This document shows, one piece after another, positions 34,141 through 46,947 of a stretch of DNA of 64,000 nt. Both the position numbers and the translations under genes were made by a program. Source of the DNA: Owenia fusiformis (Eukaryota; Annelida; Polychaeta; Sabellida; Oweniidae); the NCBI GenBank assembly GCA_903813345.2, contig CAIIXF020000006.1, forward strand, positions 6,248,989 through 6,312,988. Direction: 5' to 3'. The stretch's first letter is position 1. Each line of letters starts with the position of its first letter. The notes under the pieces were generated by a model. That model was not told the origin of the DNA and ran no database searches. It saw only the letters and a list, made by a program, of their open reading frames with translations.

Positions 34141-35130
34141 AGTTTTTGCTGATTTCTTTTAACAAAATTATCACATATAACTACTGTTAGCATTATCATA
34201 GGCTTTTACAACAAAGTACACCTGAAATTATTTATAAAGCTACTAAATAGTTAAAGTATGAAAACTGAAAAACACCATTTAATATGATACAAAGTATTAT
34301 CGCGCGCTAACTTTTCTTAAAACATTCAAAATGGCTGACATAACTGAGCTAACAGGTCCAAAACCTATTCAGATCTAGAATGAAGTGAGCTGAAGAAGAT
34401 GATAAAGTTTTAAAAGCAACTGTGAAGCCGTTTTTCTTAAAGTTTGCAGACAAGGATTTTAGCATTTGACTTCAAAATGGCCAACAGGAAGAAGGTATCG
34501 AGTTAATTTTTTTCATCCACATCTGTATGCACTCATAAGTTACCCCTGAAATCTGTAGCGGTTTTGGAGAAAACTGCCGGACAGACGAAGCTCAGACAGA
34601 CAGACGGACAGACGGACGTGCCTAGGACGACAATATGGCCCCACACTATGTGGTGGGGACATAAAAAGTGTACACCATGTCCCCTCCAATGGGTCCTACA
34701 TAGAGTTTTCAACAAGAATGTCCAACACTAATCAGTTGAAAAGACAAGATTTTAGGATGAAAATCCAAAATGACCATCTTAAAATTTACAAAGAATGCCT
34801 AAAAACTAAACAGTTCTGGATTTTCAAACAAAGAGTCATCCCTGAAAAACTGAAACCTGAATCCATCAAATAGTTCACGCCAAGACAAGACTTTCCAAAC
34901 AAGTTTTTAGGATGGAAAATCCATATCATCATTTCTTATATACACTATAAAATCATGCCAATTTTTCAAAATGGGTGACAGGAAGTAGGTTTTTCTACCT
35001 CATCTGTACAGTATGTACCCAAATCTTATCTCTCAAAATTTTATCTGTAAAAGTTTTGGAGAAAACTGTTGGAAGGACAGACAGGCGTACCTAGGCTGAA
35101 AATATGGTCCCACACTATGTTGTGGTGACA
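34141..35130. repeat. End modules of the same repeat family
   Basis: Two successive modules each end with GGAGAAAACTG, a GACAGACGGACA-type tract and CCACACTATGT(G/T)GTGG(G/T)GACATAA (about 34560-34662 and 35050-35130). The second module begins with a diverged unit (34730-34930) of the preceding array. The minus frame 34533-34715 is a translation of this repeat. Confidence 0.6.
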
Positions 35131-35465
35131 TAACAAAATGATTTAATCCATGTTAAAGGTAAAATTAACTTTATTAATCAAACTCTTAAAATGTGTCTGG
35201 TACTCAGGTAGGTAACTTTTCAAAGTATTCCCGTCATATTCAAAATCTACCTGTTTAAAACCATCTGGTAGATGGAACTGACAAGATTAACAATGATTCT
35301 GATGTCCCTTATATCACACCACATACTGTTATGGCATTAATCTAAGGCCTACTATACCAGTATATGACTGAAGAAATTTACTCGAGTCTCTAGCCAATAC
35401 TTGGCTAGAGGGGATTTCATCTGGAATACTGTGAACTCCATTTGAAAAAAGCTGGCCGCCGTGTC

Positions 35466-35862
35466 ATAAAGGACGATTCTCGGTTTGGAGAACGAAGTTC
35501 ATCAATCTAAATGAGCATTATCCCTGCTTCGGACAAATTTGATTTTTTTACATAATATAGATTTGAATGTCTTCTTTTGAATAGTCATAATTTAATTTGG
35601 GTAATATTTCTAGATTTTTCGCAAAAAAATATTAGCGCAGTACACTGATGCAAATCTTTCCCCAAATCGAGACTTGTATTTTATTGAATCGGTCTATTTG
35701 AGCATTATCCCTGCTTCAGACCAATTTGTTATTTTTACATCTTGTAGATTTAAATGTCCTCTTTTGAATATTCATAGTTTAATTTGGGTAATATTTCTAT
35801 ATTTTTCATGAAAAATTTTTTAGCCCAGGAGGCTGTTCTCCAAACCGAGAATCGTCCTTTAT
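35466..35862. mobile_element. MITE with perfect 28-bp terminal inverted repeats
   Basis: Arms 35466-35493 and 35835-35862 are exact inverses (core GGACGATTCTCGGTTTGGAG). TA steps at both ends are compatible with a mariner-type target site. The interior is a tandem duplication: 35503-35660 and 35697-35830 share TGAGCATTATCCCTGCTTC and TTTAATTTGGGTAATATTTC. Confidence 0.7.
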
Positions 35863-36432
35863 TGAATATTTTAAAAATCGCCAGATAAATAAATCATTAA
35901 TCAAAACGGACCCCGCTCGGCTCCTTCATGAGATATGACATGATTTCATCAGGATTTCGTCTAAAATTAAAACAAAATGGCTCCAAGAAAAATGGCGATG
36001 TTCGAAAACTGGACGAAATGTCGTTAACGTCTGACATTAGTAACTGGCTGTAAATTCTAAGTTAGCGATCCAGAAGATGTGAACTAATACACTGATCACT
36101 TTATGTGTGTTTTGGAATTTTTGGTGAGGTAATCAGACCAAAACTCGCAATTCAAATTGTGATGTGAAAATGGCGGACATATGATTTCAAATTTTATGAT
36201 TACGACATGACCAGTTGTTCATGCAGGAATATATCTTTAATGGAAGGCAACGATACAGTGGCCTTAGAAGAAGGTAAGAAGAAATCCACTGCTATATTTT
36301 GGATGTTAACAATCAAACACACCAAAGGGAAGCACAACAAACATTTTCTACACACACACATTGCTCAAAAAAATGTTGGTGGGGTGTTTGCACATTCCCT
36401 GTCTCAAAGTCCAAATTACTATATCATCTCTA

Positions 36433-37327
36433 TTCTCGAAATCGCTGTTCCCTCTTCAAAAAAGGAGACGGGAAAATCTTTCCTTATAAGGTCAAAATAT
36501 TTCCCATGATGCAGTTCGCGGAGGAACAAATTTATACTTCCTTGTTTTCCCTCATAGGTTTAACATGGGGATTTTCACACCTATTTTTCAAACGATATAT
36601 TCGTTCATATTCCCGTACGAGGGTACAGAAAAAATTATTAGAAACGATTGATCTCTTATTAATCTTAGTATAACAGCTATTTTTTTCATTGTATTGATTC
36701 ATAGCGTGGTGAAAACAATGATTGAAAAGTGAGAAAATATTCCGGAAGAGAAGGTCACATAATCAGTTGACTAGTCGCCATATTGGAAAAAAACAATTCC
36801 ATTCGACTTTCAATACTTTCATGCCAATCTTACCGCACTACAAACTGCAACATCAATGCAACAACTGAATAAAAGTATTCATCTTCAAATTACATCATTG
36901 AGTTACGTTGAAAACCAACAAATAACTGAGCAGTAGACCAAAGAAGAAACGTCGCTATTATCTAGGTCACTCTGTTCAGTGGTCCGAAAGCAAAGCTTTA
37001 GTACTCGTTTCCAAATTTTGTTGTTCATTGTACAATCTTTTATTGATTAAACTCGGTATACTGACTATTAAAGCAATGACAAAGAAGAATACTTCAGATG
37101 TTGTCATTGTTTTATTTAGCGTGCGGGTGTAAAAACAAAATTGCGTAATAAGTTTGATTTAGAACTTTCGGGTCACGCAAATAGCTACGCGAAATGCATA
37201 GTGAGAAAATATTGACCAATCAAATTTTGTCCTTTTTGACCAATCAAATTTTGTCCTTTTTGAGTGCTTTTTCAGTACATATTTGCGAACGTTCTGATTC
37301 AAAGAGCGAATCGCGAAAGGGAGAATT
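36433..37327 (+). repeat. 0.9-kb inverted duplication, left copy
   Basis: Matches 61597-62465 in reverse over its whole length at high identity. Relative to the other copy, this one carries a ~25-bp tandem duplication (GACCAATCAAATTTTGTCCT twice, about 37212-37262). The open frames in it are not conserved in the partner, so it does not look coding. Confidence 0.85.
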
Positions 37328-37352
37328 ATATGAGTATACTTTTCCTTTAGAT

Positions 37353-38604
37353 AATCACGATGCCCATGTCAAGCAGCGTGCCTACTAGGCACGCAGTTTG
37401 AAACTCTGACAAACTGCGCGCATATTTCAAAATTGAAGACGGGGAGGAGTCGACTCCCAAAAAGAGCCAAAATACGAAAAATACAAGGTTAGTCTCGTTC
37501 TATAGATAGTACCATTCTGTGAAGATGAACTTAATTTACTCTTAGTACTCAATGTTTTTCCCGATGTTAACCTAGTTATCTCAATACAAGGGTCTTAAGT
37601 AACTTCTGTGCTCAAAATTTACAGTGTAAAGTTATATCTTTGTATGTTTATCGTCATATGCCGTTTATTCAGCCATTGTGTCTGTGTATGCTAGAATATA
37701 TAGGATCACTCCATCTGATTAAAGCAGCATAGTTTGTGTTCAAAACGATAATACGCCATAAACATGATTTAAACATTTTTCTTGTCAAACTGCGCGCCTA
37801 TATGCACATGTATTTCCCAAACTGCGTGCCTAATTGCCTATCCAAGCTTGTTTTGTATTATTAGAAAACGTAAGCGCCATATGTTAGGCACATATGTGTC
37901 TAATAGTAGAACCCTATAATTGAAACACTATGAGAGTCCATCCACCAAATGGTGATCTGAAAATAAAATACTTTCTTTCGTTCCCAACTTAATTGTCACT
38001 TCTATTATACATTTTGACTTTCAATATGAAAATCTCATAAAATCTGACGATAAAGCAAAATTTCCAAAGCTATATGAAAAACACCTTTACGTGCCTCTGT
38101 AAAAATTTCAATGATAATATGTAGTTTTAATAGTGTATGCGCACAGTTTATAATTTCTGGCTAAAATAGGCGCGCAGTTTGTGGTTTATTTCTTTTTAAT
38201 CTCCTGATTATCTGTTTTATCTCGAAATATTTTGAATTATACATGATAAATGCGTAAGGAATTAAATATAAAACGAGTCTAAAGTATTTGTCATTTATGT
38301 TTAAAGTGCTAGATCAATTAACGTATAAATTCCCGTTAAATCAGTGACGAAAATGCCATTAATCTGCTTATGTTTTAAAACTTAGATTCATTTGCACATA
38401 GTTTTTGCTAGTATTTGCAAGATTTGTATATTCGCCACAAAATGAATGCATTGAACAAGAAAACAATGCAGGATAAATGTCCTTAAATTATGTTTGAAAG
38501 TACAGACTCCAACTTAAATGATGCAATGTTGTTAGCCACGCAGTTTGTGATCGAAACAAACTGCGCGCCTACATAGGCGCGCAGCTTGACATGGGCACCG
38601 TGAT
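37353..38604. mobile_element. Element with ~47-bp terminal inverted repeats and internal palindromes
   Basis: The left arm (37356-37400) and right arm (38557-38602) are inverses with few changes. Each contains a small palindrome (GCGTGCCTACTAGGCACGC and GCGCGCCTACATAGGCGCGC). TAA flanks both outer ends, as in PIF/Harbinger-type target sites. A variant of AAACTGCGCGCCTA occurs at least five times inside. No transposase frame. Confidence 0.65.
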
Positions 38605-38639
38605 AATGCATCAGTCTAACATATATGCCACAATTGAAT

Positions 38640-38860
38640 ATATGACTCACTGGCGGATTTTGGGGGCTATGCACCCCCCCCCCCTTTTGATAGGCCCAGA
38701 AAAAAATTTAAGGGCCCCAAAATTGATTGGCCGAAAAATTTTGTAAGGCCTCAAAAATGGCCCTTTTGGGCATTTAAATTTGAGGTCAATTTTTGATTTT
38801 AGGGGCCCAACATTTCTTCCCAATTTAAAATTTGGGCCCCCGCCTTGCTAGCTTCTGGAT
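38640..38860. repeat. Low-complexity repeat with poly-C and GGGCCC/AATTT words
   Basis: Starts CACTGGCGGATTTTGGGGG with a C tract, then alternates GGGCCC and AAATTT words. Typical of a degraded dispersed repeat. Confidence 0.4.
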
Positions 38861-38910
38861 CTGCCAGTCTGACTGTCTAAAATATGTTACGATACCTTCA
38901 GTTTTCCTTT

Positions 38911-39084
38911 GATAAAATAAAAATCTCTCTTAAAGGTCAAATGTAAATGGTTAACTTCCAATCATATCTACTTGACGAGTTCTGCTGTGTAAATATTTAT
39001 GTTGGCAACCATATTTGTGTTAGTGGACAGCATTAAAATTAAACCTACTATACAATCTGCATATATTGCTTTCAAAGAATAAAG
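38911..39084 (+). promoter_or_regulatory. Duplicated 5' region of the sulfotransferase genes
   Basis: The 170 bp before the start codon are conserved with 54241-54427 before copy B (GATAAAATAAAAATCTC..., GTGGACAGCATTAAAATTAAACC). The duplicated unit starts at the same point, and in copy B that point abuts a MITE end. The promoter is presumably inside, but no TATA or initiator is clear. Confidence 0.4.
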
Positions 39085-42000
39085 ATGACAAAACCAATGA
39101 AGCTCTGGGACTGTTACAAAGATGAATTTAATGCAGAAGAAAAGTTCAAAATTGTTAATGGGATGAGCTTTAGCCCAGAGGTAACGCACATTGAAGCTGT
39201 AAAAAGTATGAACACATATGACAAGATGCGAGATGATGATGTCATAGTATCTTCCTATCCAAGGTCTGGTTAGTATTTAAATAATTTACATGATGCTCAA
39301 AACAAATCTACTTGTAACAATGGAACATGTATTTAAACATCTTACTGTTAAAATCAATATCATTCCAGTAGAGTCATGTTCAAAGGACCAGGTATGGTAT
39401 TGCAAATAATTTTAGACAATCTAGTAAGTAGATAGAAGTAAATAGAATGAATAATTTAAAAAGACAATTTTAAGTTAGTTTAAAACACTTAATTTTATTA
39501 AAATCATAGACATTTAATTGCTCAGTTATAGCATACATATTACTCTGCAATTAAACATATTACTCTGCATAATTGCCACAATTATCAATATTTTTTCATT
39601 GTAGTACTAACTCTGCAAACTGATCTTGAAATCTAAAATACCTCATTTTGGAATGCTACCAGAACAGCTTTTCTTAAATCATCTGATGTTTGAAAACTGA
39701 TTCTACTTAGTTCCCATTTAAGTTCATCTATGTAAGTAAAGGTCACTTGGGGCAGGATTGGGGGAATTTGAGGCATGCCCAAGTTGTGGCAGTCCCAAGT
39801 CATCCATTATACTGGTTGCAAGGATGGCCTTGAGTGCTAGGGCATTATCTCAGTAAAAACTATTCATCTGTCCCAGTCATATATTTGCTATTGTGATGCT
39901 TGGTAAATAATCAAAATAGTGTGTTTGACATCATATATAATACTACATTAGCATTGGCAAAAGGAAACAAGTAAAAACAAATAAAAAATATATTGAAAAA
40001 ATTTAAAATTATTAAGTCAAAATGAGTTTTATTTCTTTGGCAAAATTGAATTAGAAACTGTGAAATGAACCAATGAAATAGTAGAAGCTTTTTTTTTAAA
40101 GTATTAAGTCAGTAATGTTTAGAGAACCACCCTGTATGACCATCTAAAATCATTTGCAATACCATACCTTGTCCTTTAAATCAATATATGATAGTGTATG
40201 CCTTCGAATCATGCATTACCCAGAAAATATTGAATGATTTACAGGAACTCATTGGAGCATAGCATTGGTAGACCTAGTGATGCATGGTGGGGATATAGAA
40301 ACTGTCAAAGATAGACATATTCATGAGAGAAGCACTTGGATGGATATTCCAATGGCAGGTGAGTATTCTTAGGAACAAATAAATGTATGAAACAAGCAGT
40401 TATATAAATGATGAATTCTAAATGTCAAATAAAAACTCAGAAAATCACTATTTTGAGGTATCGTTTTTGAATAGACCATTTTCTATATGAATGAAAAAAA
40501 AAGATGGCAGTATAGGTGTTGGTATGGTATATTAGAGTCACTCAATTTCCAAGTAGTTCCATTTGGATCAACGTTAAAAAAACATTGGAATGTAACTATG
40601 TGATATTATTGACATGTGGATTGTGATTTAAAATTAAAATTGTCATCCTTGAAATGCAGACCTCCTAAAATTTTGAATTATTCCTATTTTGAATAATTAG
40701 TCAGGAGTATAAATTTTCCTCCTTAGTGCTTACTGGAAAGGCTGAAATGAGTATAGAAGGTACAAAGGAACAAGAAAACCCCATGGTTGCTGCGGAGAGT
40801 GTACCATCACCTCGCCTCCTCTCAACACATCTTACTTATGACTTTATGCCAGAATCAGTTAAACAAGGAAAATGTAAGGTTGGTTTGTTTTACCTCTAGA
40901 GGATTTTTAACAGGACCTCACAGGCATATGACGGAGGTTTGAGGGGGTCAAACAAAAAAGACTGGCATGAAATGACAGTTCAATTCTCTCAATAGTCTAC
41001 TGGACTTTTCATTACTCTTTTGAATACTGGTTTCTAGAGGACCCCAAATTACCAATTGGGAGCCTGGAGGTCTCAACAAGACTCCAGAAAATATTACAAG
41101 ATATCCAAAATATTACCAAAGGGTTTTATTGATTGTCTGAGGACATATGAGGACTTAGAAGCCAGTAACTGAAAACAAGACTAATGTTGTTCTTTTCTCT
41201 TTGGCTAGGTTGTCGTTATACTTAGAAATCCCAAGTCAGTTGTTACAAGTCTTCATGTTTTGAATGATGTACCAGAGTATTACAAAGTTGTGCCTACTAT
41301 TGACCAAACTATTGAGGCAACATTATTAACAGATGCTCAAGATCAAAGTAAGTAGCTTAGAATAGATCTAAATGGCTGGCAAAAAATAATGCCAGCAATC
41401 AATAATATAGCCTGCTTTTTCTCATATATATTGCTTTTGTACATTATTTTGAGCTGACATGTAAATAAATAAAAAATACTGCTGAATAAAAAATATATAA
41501 AGAATCTGCATGGAACATATATTTGATCCAAGTCCATATGGTTCTATAAGCTTTAATTACATTTCTATGGAGATCCATCAAGTATGCTTAACATATACCT
41601 GTTTACCATGTTCCTTGCTGATTCAAATCTTTTTAAACTATGCTTTTAGACCATTGTGACTTCAAATGTGGTTGAATATTTCCAGTGATATATGGGAGTT
41701 GGTTCAATCATGTTAGTAAATGGTGGATGAACAAGGACAAACTGAAAAGAAACATTCACTTCATTTTCTACGAGGATATGAAAAATGTAATTAGTAGCTG
41801 TACTTTTTAATTTGCTCAGTTATTTGCAAGTTAGTTTCCCTTGCTTTAGAGGCCAATTCCTAAGCACTGATACTTATGGCATTTCTTTAGCGTCTTTATT
41901 TGATTTTTGTTCAATCTATTGAATACTATGTTTGATAATTCATATTTCTTGTTTGATATTGCACTTTTCAATTCAAACTTTAAAGTTCTCGTTCAATTTT

Positions 42001-42974
42001 TAGTAATGTTTATATTACATGTCTCATCCATGTTTGAATCAATTTTAAAACTAGCCTTGTTACATATCAAACTGAAAAAAGACGATTTGGAAAAGAAAAA
42101 ACTAAACATCAAAAACCAAGATGTGAGATACTGAAAAAGTCGTTCATTACAGGATTCAATGGTAGCTTCAATGTTCAATTTCAACATTTATTTGAAGTTT
42201 TAAACATTATTTTGAATATTTGAAATATATTGAAAAGAATAGTAAATGGCTGTTGAAATTCATATTTCCAGGAGTATATTATGCTACAAGAAAAATTGCC
42301 AGATATATTTTAAAAAATTGCAAATTTCAGAACATGGGAGAAGTAATCAAAGGCCTTGCAAAATTCCTGAACAAAGGTATACCAGATGAACAAATTAAGA
42401 AAATGGCAGAACATCTTCAATTTGAGCAAATGTTGAAAAATCCCAAAACGGGCAAAGCATTTGAGAACCTTAAATTAACTGATGAAACAATTGAGTTCAT
42501 GGAATCAGATTCATACAAAGCTGCACATATGAGGAAAGGTCAGTAACACTTTTACTGTGGCCACAAAAGACTCAACCATGATATTCATCATAACAACAAA
42601 GGAGTACAGTGTTACATATACATGTACAATGAAATCATAAAATGGTTTGCCTGGAACAGACAACAATATACGATCCTACTTCTGTCCATCTACCCACCAA
42701 CCTGAACAAATACATTGACAATCTGATTACGTCTTCTATTAAAGATCTTTAGAATGCCTTTTTATATATTCATTATATCTCCTCTTAAAACACGAAGTAT
42801 GTAGTACAGCAGTTAATAAAAAATCGTACTTTTGCAGGTGTTATAGATGACTGGAAAACAAAGTTGACAGCTTCTCAAAGTAAAAGAATTGATGCATTCC
42901 TTGGACCAAGGTTGGAAAAAATTGGGCTGAAATTCCAGTACGAGCAAAGAACTCGTGTCTGTAACATCTTATAG
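39085..42974 (+). CDS. Cytosolic sulfotransferase (SULT-like), copy A, 344 aa
   Basis: Seven exons: 39085-39268, 40245-40358, 40727-40878, 41209-41347, 41686-41786, 42331-42538, 42838-42974. All are GT-AG and in phase (1,1,0,1,0,1). It transfers sulfate from PAPS to a hydroxyl or amine acceptor in the cytosol. PAPS-binding signatures are all present: YPRSGTHW (58-65), RNPKSVVTS with Arg156 and Ser164, and RKGxxDDWK (298-306). RLLSTHL carries the probable catalytic His134; FYEDMK is also conserved. Acceptor unknown. The C-terminus is nine residues longer than in copy B because the TGA after QYE is CAA here. Complete and probably functional. Confidence 0.9.
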
Positions 42975-43520
42975 ATGTCTTACACATGTTTTGTTTCAAA
43001 TATGTGTAATCTACGTTGTCATTTAAGTAAATTTTAAATTGTGCCTTATCCTTTATGTAGAAGTTCACAGTTAATAATAATTTGTGTGAAATCTATTTTC
43101 TATGTTGTCAAGGACACTTGGTCCTTTAATCACGATTACAAATAATAAAAAGTACACTCCTTTTCTTTGTAATATTTTACACTTCAGTGAATCTTGTTAA
43201 TTTTGGTCAAGTGATTTCTTCGTCAACCTATTCTATACCGAGTAGAGCAATTCCTGAGGTACTGTGAAGACTTGTAAGTCTGCGGAAGTACTTTTGTGTT
43301 AAACTTGTGATGGAATACAAGTTTTGTGTATTAATGGAAAATGGAAAGGTTCTACTTGTATTAATATGTGATCTGAGCAGTTGGAGTACGATGGCGTTTA
43401 TATCTGTAATCTGTAGATTTTACCCCAATGCAAACATTCTTTTATATTGTAGGTAACACATATATGTACTCAGTAAGATATGATGTTTTGATGAAATAAA
43501 TTATTTTAACAATAAAAAAA
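42975..43520 (+). terminator. 3' UTR with candidate polyadenylation signals of sulfotransferase A
   Basis: AATAAA occurs at 43144-43149 and 43495-43500, the latter followed by a second AATAAA and an A-rich stretch. Either could be used. Confidence 0.35.
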
Positions 43521-43999
43521 CAACTATGAAAAATATTTTGTCTTGTTCCATGTAAAATCAAAATAAGATTGTTTTTAAGGTGAGTGGCTTAAAAAATGAC
43601 GTCATTGACTCTCCAACATAGATCATTATCTTATTGGCTGATCAGATGGAGTACAAAAATATATGTCTGCACATGCACGAGACGCTACCCGCCATATTGA
43701 AAAAAATATTTTCTTAATTTGCTTTCCTCTTTAGTACTTGGCTTTCCTTCAGTATACATTCGATCATATTTTAGGCAAAAAATATTAAAAGAGTAAAACA
43801 ATGTAATGTTGTATCTGACTTACGTAGTGCCCACATTCTGGCTTGAGTGCTTTCAATTCAATAGAACCTTACATTTGTAGTATAACGTGCAAACAGACGG
43901 TCATTCAAAAATACTTCAATGCTTTTTTCATTTTTCCAACCAGTTCCAACCGAAAGTTGTTACTCGTTAGATATATAAACATGTACATGTAGCATGTAC

Positions 44000-44412
44000 G
44001 ATGGCCAATAACTTTTTTTTTTGGAGCCATTCGATAAAATTACGAGTTCTCTGCACCATGATGACCAATCAAGATTATTCCAATAACTATGTGTTCCTGA
44101 GACATTTGTACATCTGGAACTAACAATGTCTACCCAATGTTTGCACATTATTGATGTAATTTATGACTGGAATTGGGAAGACAAAACTTGAGACAACAAC
44201 AAACAAAATTGCTTGTCACAGTGTTTCGGAGACACTTGTCTATTAAATTTAATACTGCGTGAAAACTTTGGGTAGACATTGTCATTCCTGGATGTCCAAA
44301 CGTCTCACGAACACATAGCTACTCAAATGATCTTGATTGGACACCATGGTGCAGAAGAATCGTAACTTGACTGAGTGGCTCCAAAAAATTAAGATGGTTA
44401 TGGGCCACCGTA
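44000..44412. repeat. Inverted repeat with coding-like right arm
   Basis: Arms 44000-44140 and 44264-44412 are inverses at moderate identity around a ~120-bp centre (AACAATGTCTACCCAA against TTGGGTAGACATTGT). The right arm holds the candidate exon at 44346-44475; the left arm holds a decayed copy of the same reading (MVQRTRN...EWLQKKK) on the minus strand with a shifted frame. Confidence 0.5.
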
Positions 44413-44475
44413 AGAAGGTTGTTAAAGCATCCGAGCTTCGGAGCATCAGGTTGAAGAAGAACAAAGGCAAAGTTT
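44346..44475 (+). other. Candidate first coding exon, unknown basic protein
   Basis: ATG at 44346 with a fair context (ACACCATGG) opens 43 codons that read MVQKNRNLTEWLQKIKM then a Lys/Arg-rich stretch. It ends at a donor (GTTT|GTAAGT). No following exon was found before the mariner-type element at 44521. It may be a transposon-borne exon given its inverted partner. Confidence 0.3.
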
Positions 44476-44520
44476 GTAAGTTATAATCATTATTTCAGGT
44501 AAATTATAAAGATATAATAA

Positions 44521-45574
44521 TACGAGGGTTGATCCAAAAGTTCCGAACCGTTTGCTCTAAAAATCTCAATATTTTATGAATATTGTTCATATTTGGCCTC
44601 AACCACCCCAAATATAGTAGTTCCATTTTGTGTAAAAATAAACAATTAATTTGACAAGTAACATAGGTATCTGGTTACCATAGCAACATGACAACAGGGT
44701 ATGTGGAGCAAGAGAATGACACGTTGTAGAGTTGGAAAAAGTTGACATTTGAAGGGTGTATATAGGGTACCAAATGTATTTCAATTTGTTAGTCAAGCCT
44801 ATTAATCAATTGTTCTTTGATTAGACCAATGCTATATGTTTGATCTGATATCATACAAGCTATAGTTGGCAACTATGATATCATTGACCGGAAGAATTGC
44901 CTTGCGCCAAAAGCAGTCAAATTAAAGCATAAAATCCAGTTCGATTTTGACAATACGAAATTCCATACCTCAATACTAACTCAAACGTCAATGAAAATAT
45001 GCACATGCCTTGGCTTACCCTTGCATCCTTCTCACTATATCTGCCTCCCTCTGACATTTATCTTTATAGTGACCTGAAGTACTTACAAGACAAGACATGC
45101 TTTTGAATATTAAATGAAGTCTGTCTTGCTGTTCTTGAGTGGCTTTCTGAGACAGGTGATAGTAAATTTAAAGACGGATTTGATCAAAGGGTCAGCAGAT
45201 ATACTAAGTGTATATAAGGGGATAAGAGACTTTTTTGCGAAATTAAAGATAACAATGAAATATGGACAAATTGAAAAAATAATTGGTTAATAGACAGGCA
45301 TGACTGACACATATTTGAAATTTGGTACCCTGTAACACTCTTTTAGAATCAACTTTTTTCCACCTCTACAATGTGTCGTTCTCTTGCTCCACATACCCTG
45401 TTGTCGTGTTACTATGGAAACCAGATACCTATGTTGCTGGTCAAATGTATTGCTTATTTTTACACAAAATGAAACTACTTTATATGGGGTGGTTGTGGCC
45501 AAATATGAACAGTTTTCATAAAGTATTAAGATTTTTAGAGCAAACGGTTCGGAACTTTTGGATCAACCCTCGTA
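44521..45574. mobile_element. mariner-derived element (1.05 kb) with ~250-bp inverted termini
   Basis: Left TACGAGGGTTGATCCAAAAG, right CTTTTGGATCAACCCTCGTA: the first 20 bp are exact inverses, and similarity extends through GTTCCGAACCGTTTGCTC and further in. TA target sites on both sides. The interior has no transposase frame. Confidence 0.8.
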
Positions 45575-46108
45575 TATCAGAAATTACATATAAGCAAGAG
45601 AAGAACAGCTTGCCTTACTGAACACAGCTGGCTGTCAGCTCAGTAGAACAAATGGCTGTCTGCTGAGAAGCTCATACCCGCCCCTGTTGTATTTTTACCG
45701 CCCGTACTTCTCTTTATCCTATGCCAAGTAGAGTTTTAGGGAGATAAGTTGGTAAGATATATCCCGTATCCTGATTTTGAGGTTTCCATATCCAGAACCT
45801 CCGTATCACCCGCCATATCTCCCGCTTGTGCGTATCTTCCTGCTTCGGTGCATATCTTCCCGCTTCCGATAAGTAGTGGAAATGCAATAAAATGACTTTG
45901 CATATGAATGATTTGTTTATTTTTACACCTTGTACTATTGAAATGACCATATGCAACAAGATCTCCAACCATCCCGTATTTTTAATACCCTACCCCCAAG
46001 AGTGTAATAAAGTATTTCTTGACAATTTAACACCATCTTTTATTTATCTATAGTAAATTAATGATAGGAATATGATATTAACCAAGGGAGGTGCATAATA
46101 AAATAAAT

Positions 46109-46243
46109 ACTGGATGACCATGAGGTGGATATGCCAGAATACCTATCCTCGAAAAAAAATACTAGGCTCGGCTTCGCCTCACCTATACTAGTATTTTTTC
46201 CTCGGATAGGTATTCTGGCATATCCATCTCATGGTCATCCAGT
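46109..46243. repeat. 135-bp long hairpin
   Basis: ACTGGATGACCATGAGGTGG... pairs with ...CCATCTCATGGTCATCCAGT over about 58 bp per arm with few mismatches. The loop is GC-richer (CTCGGCTTCGCCTCAC). RNA from either strand would fold into a long stem. Confidence 0.7.
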
Positions 46244-46947
46244 GTTTGTTTAGTACACATCAACTGGTTTAGATGTCTTGTGCAAAAAGGTTTGTTTAAA
46301 GTTGAAGTGGTTTATGTGAGGCAAATACCAACAAGTGCTGAGAAGCCTGTTTCAAAACAATCGGGGGAGGGGGGAGTATGCAGAACAAAATACTAGGCCT
46401 AGATCTACTTATTTGCAGATCCCGGATTTCTGAAAGTTTCAACCTCCTCTTTTAATATTAGTTAACCAGGCCCATATTACATGTATTATGTGTTTCTTAA
46501 ATGAGTATTTTACAATAGCGGGCGGCCCATTCTTTAGGCTGTGATGACAATTTACAACTGCACAGATTGGCATTTTTCCTCTGTCATCCAATAATGCCTA
46601 CTATGGCGAGAGAGTCGATGACGTCGCATCTCGGGAGAGTCAATGGCAGACAGCTACAGTACGCATGGGCAATAATCAAGTGCAGTTGACTTTGAGTTAT
46701 AATATAACAAACAAGAAGATGTCAACCCCCAAATGTTTTATTATTGTAATAAAGGTACACAAGGTTTATGGCAAGTGATTTTAGACAGTCGTACGTTTCA
46801 CCATGAGTACTTCTCAATTCAAATATGACACTGACTTCTCATTAACACAATATATTACCTTTTATGTAAATTCCCAAGGATAACCCCCCCCCCCAAAAAA
46901 AAAGAATATATACTAAAGGTTTGAGAAACAATGCTGAAGGTTTATAG

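Noticed and set aside
36299-36673. 124-codon open frame inside the left inverted duplicate
   Set aside because: The mirrored copy at 61597-62465 breaks this frame soon after the NRCSLFK stretch, so it is not conserved as protein; no family resemblance.
42220-42330. Upstream extension of sulfotransferase exon 6
   Set aside because: The frame is open upstream, but the TTTCAG acceptor at 42330 and the identical structure in copy B fix the exon start at 42331.
45714-45972. Two overlapping minus-strand frames of about 80 codons
   Set aside because: Both arise from a tract of short degenerate repeats (CGTATC, CCCGCTT words); no start context or homology.
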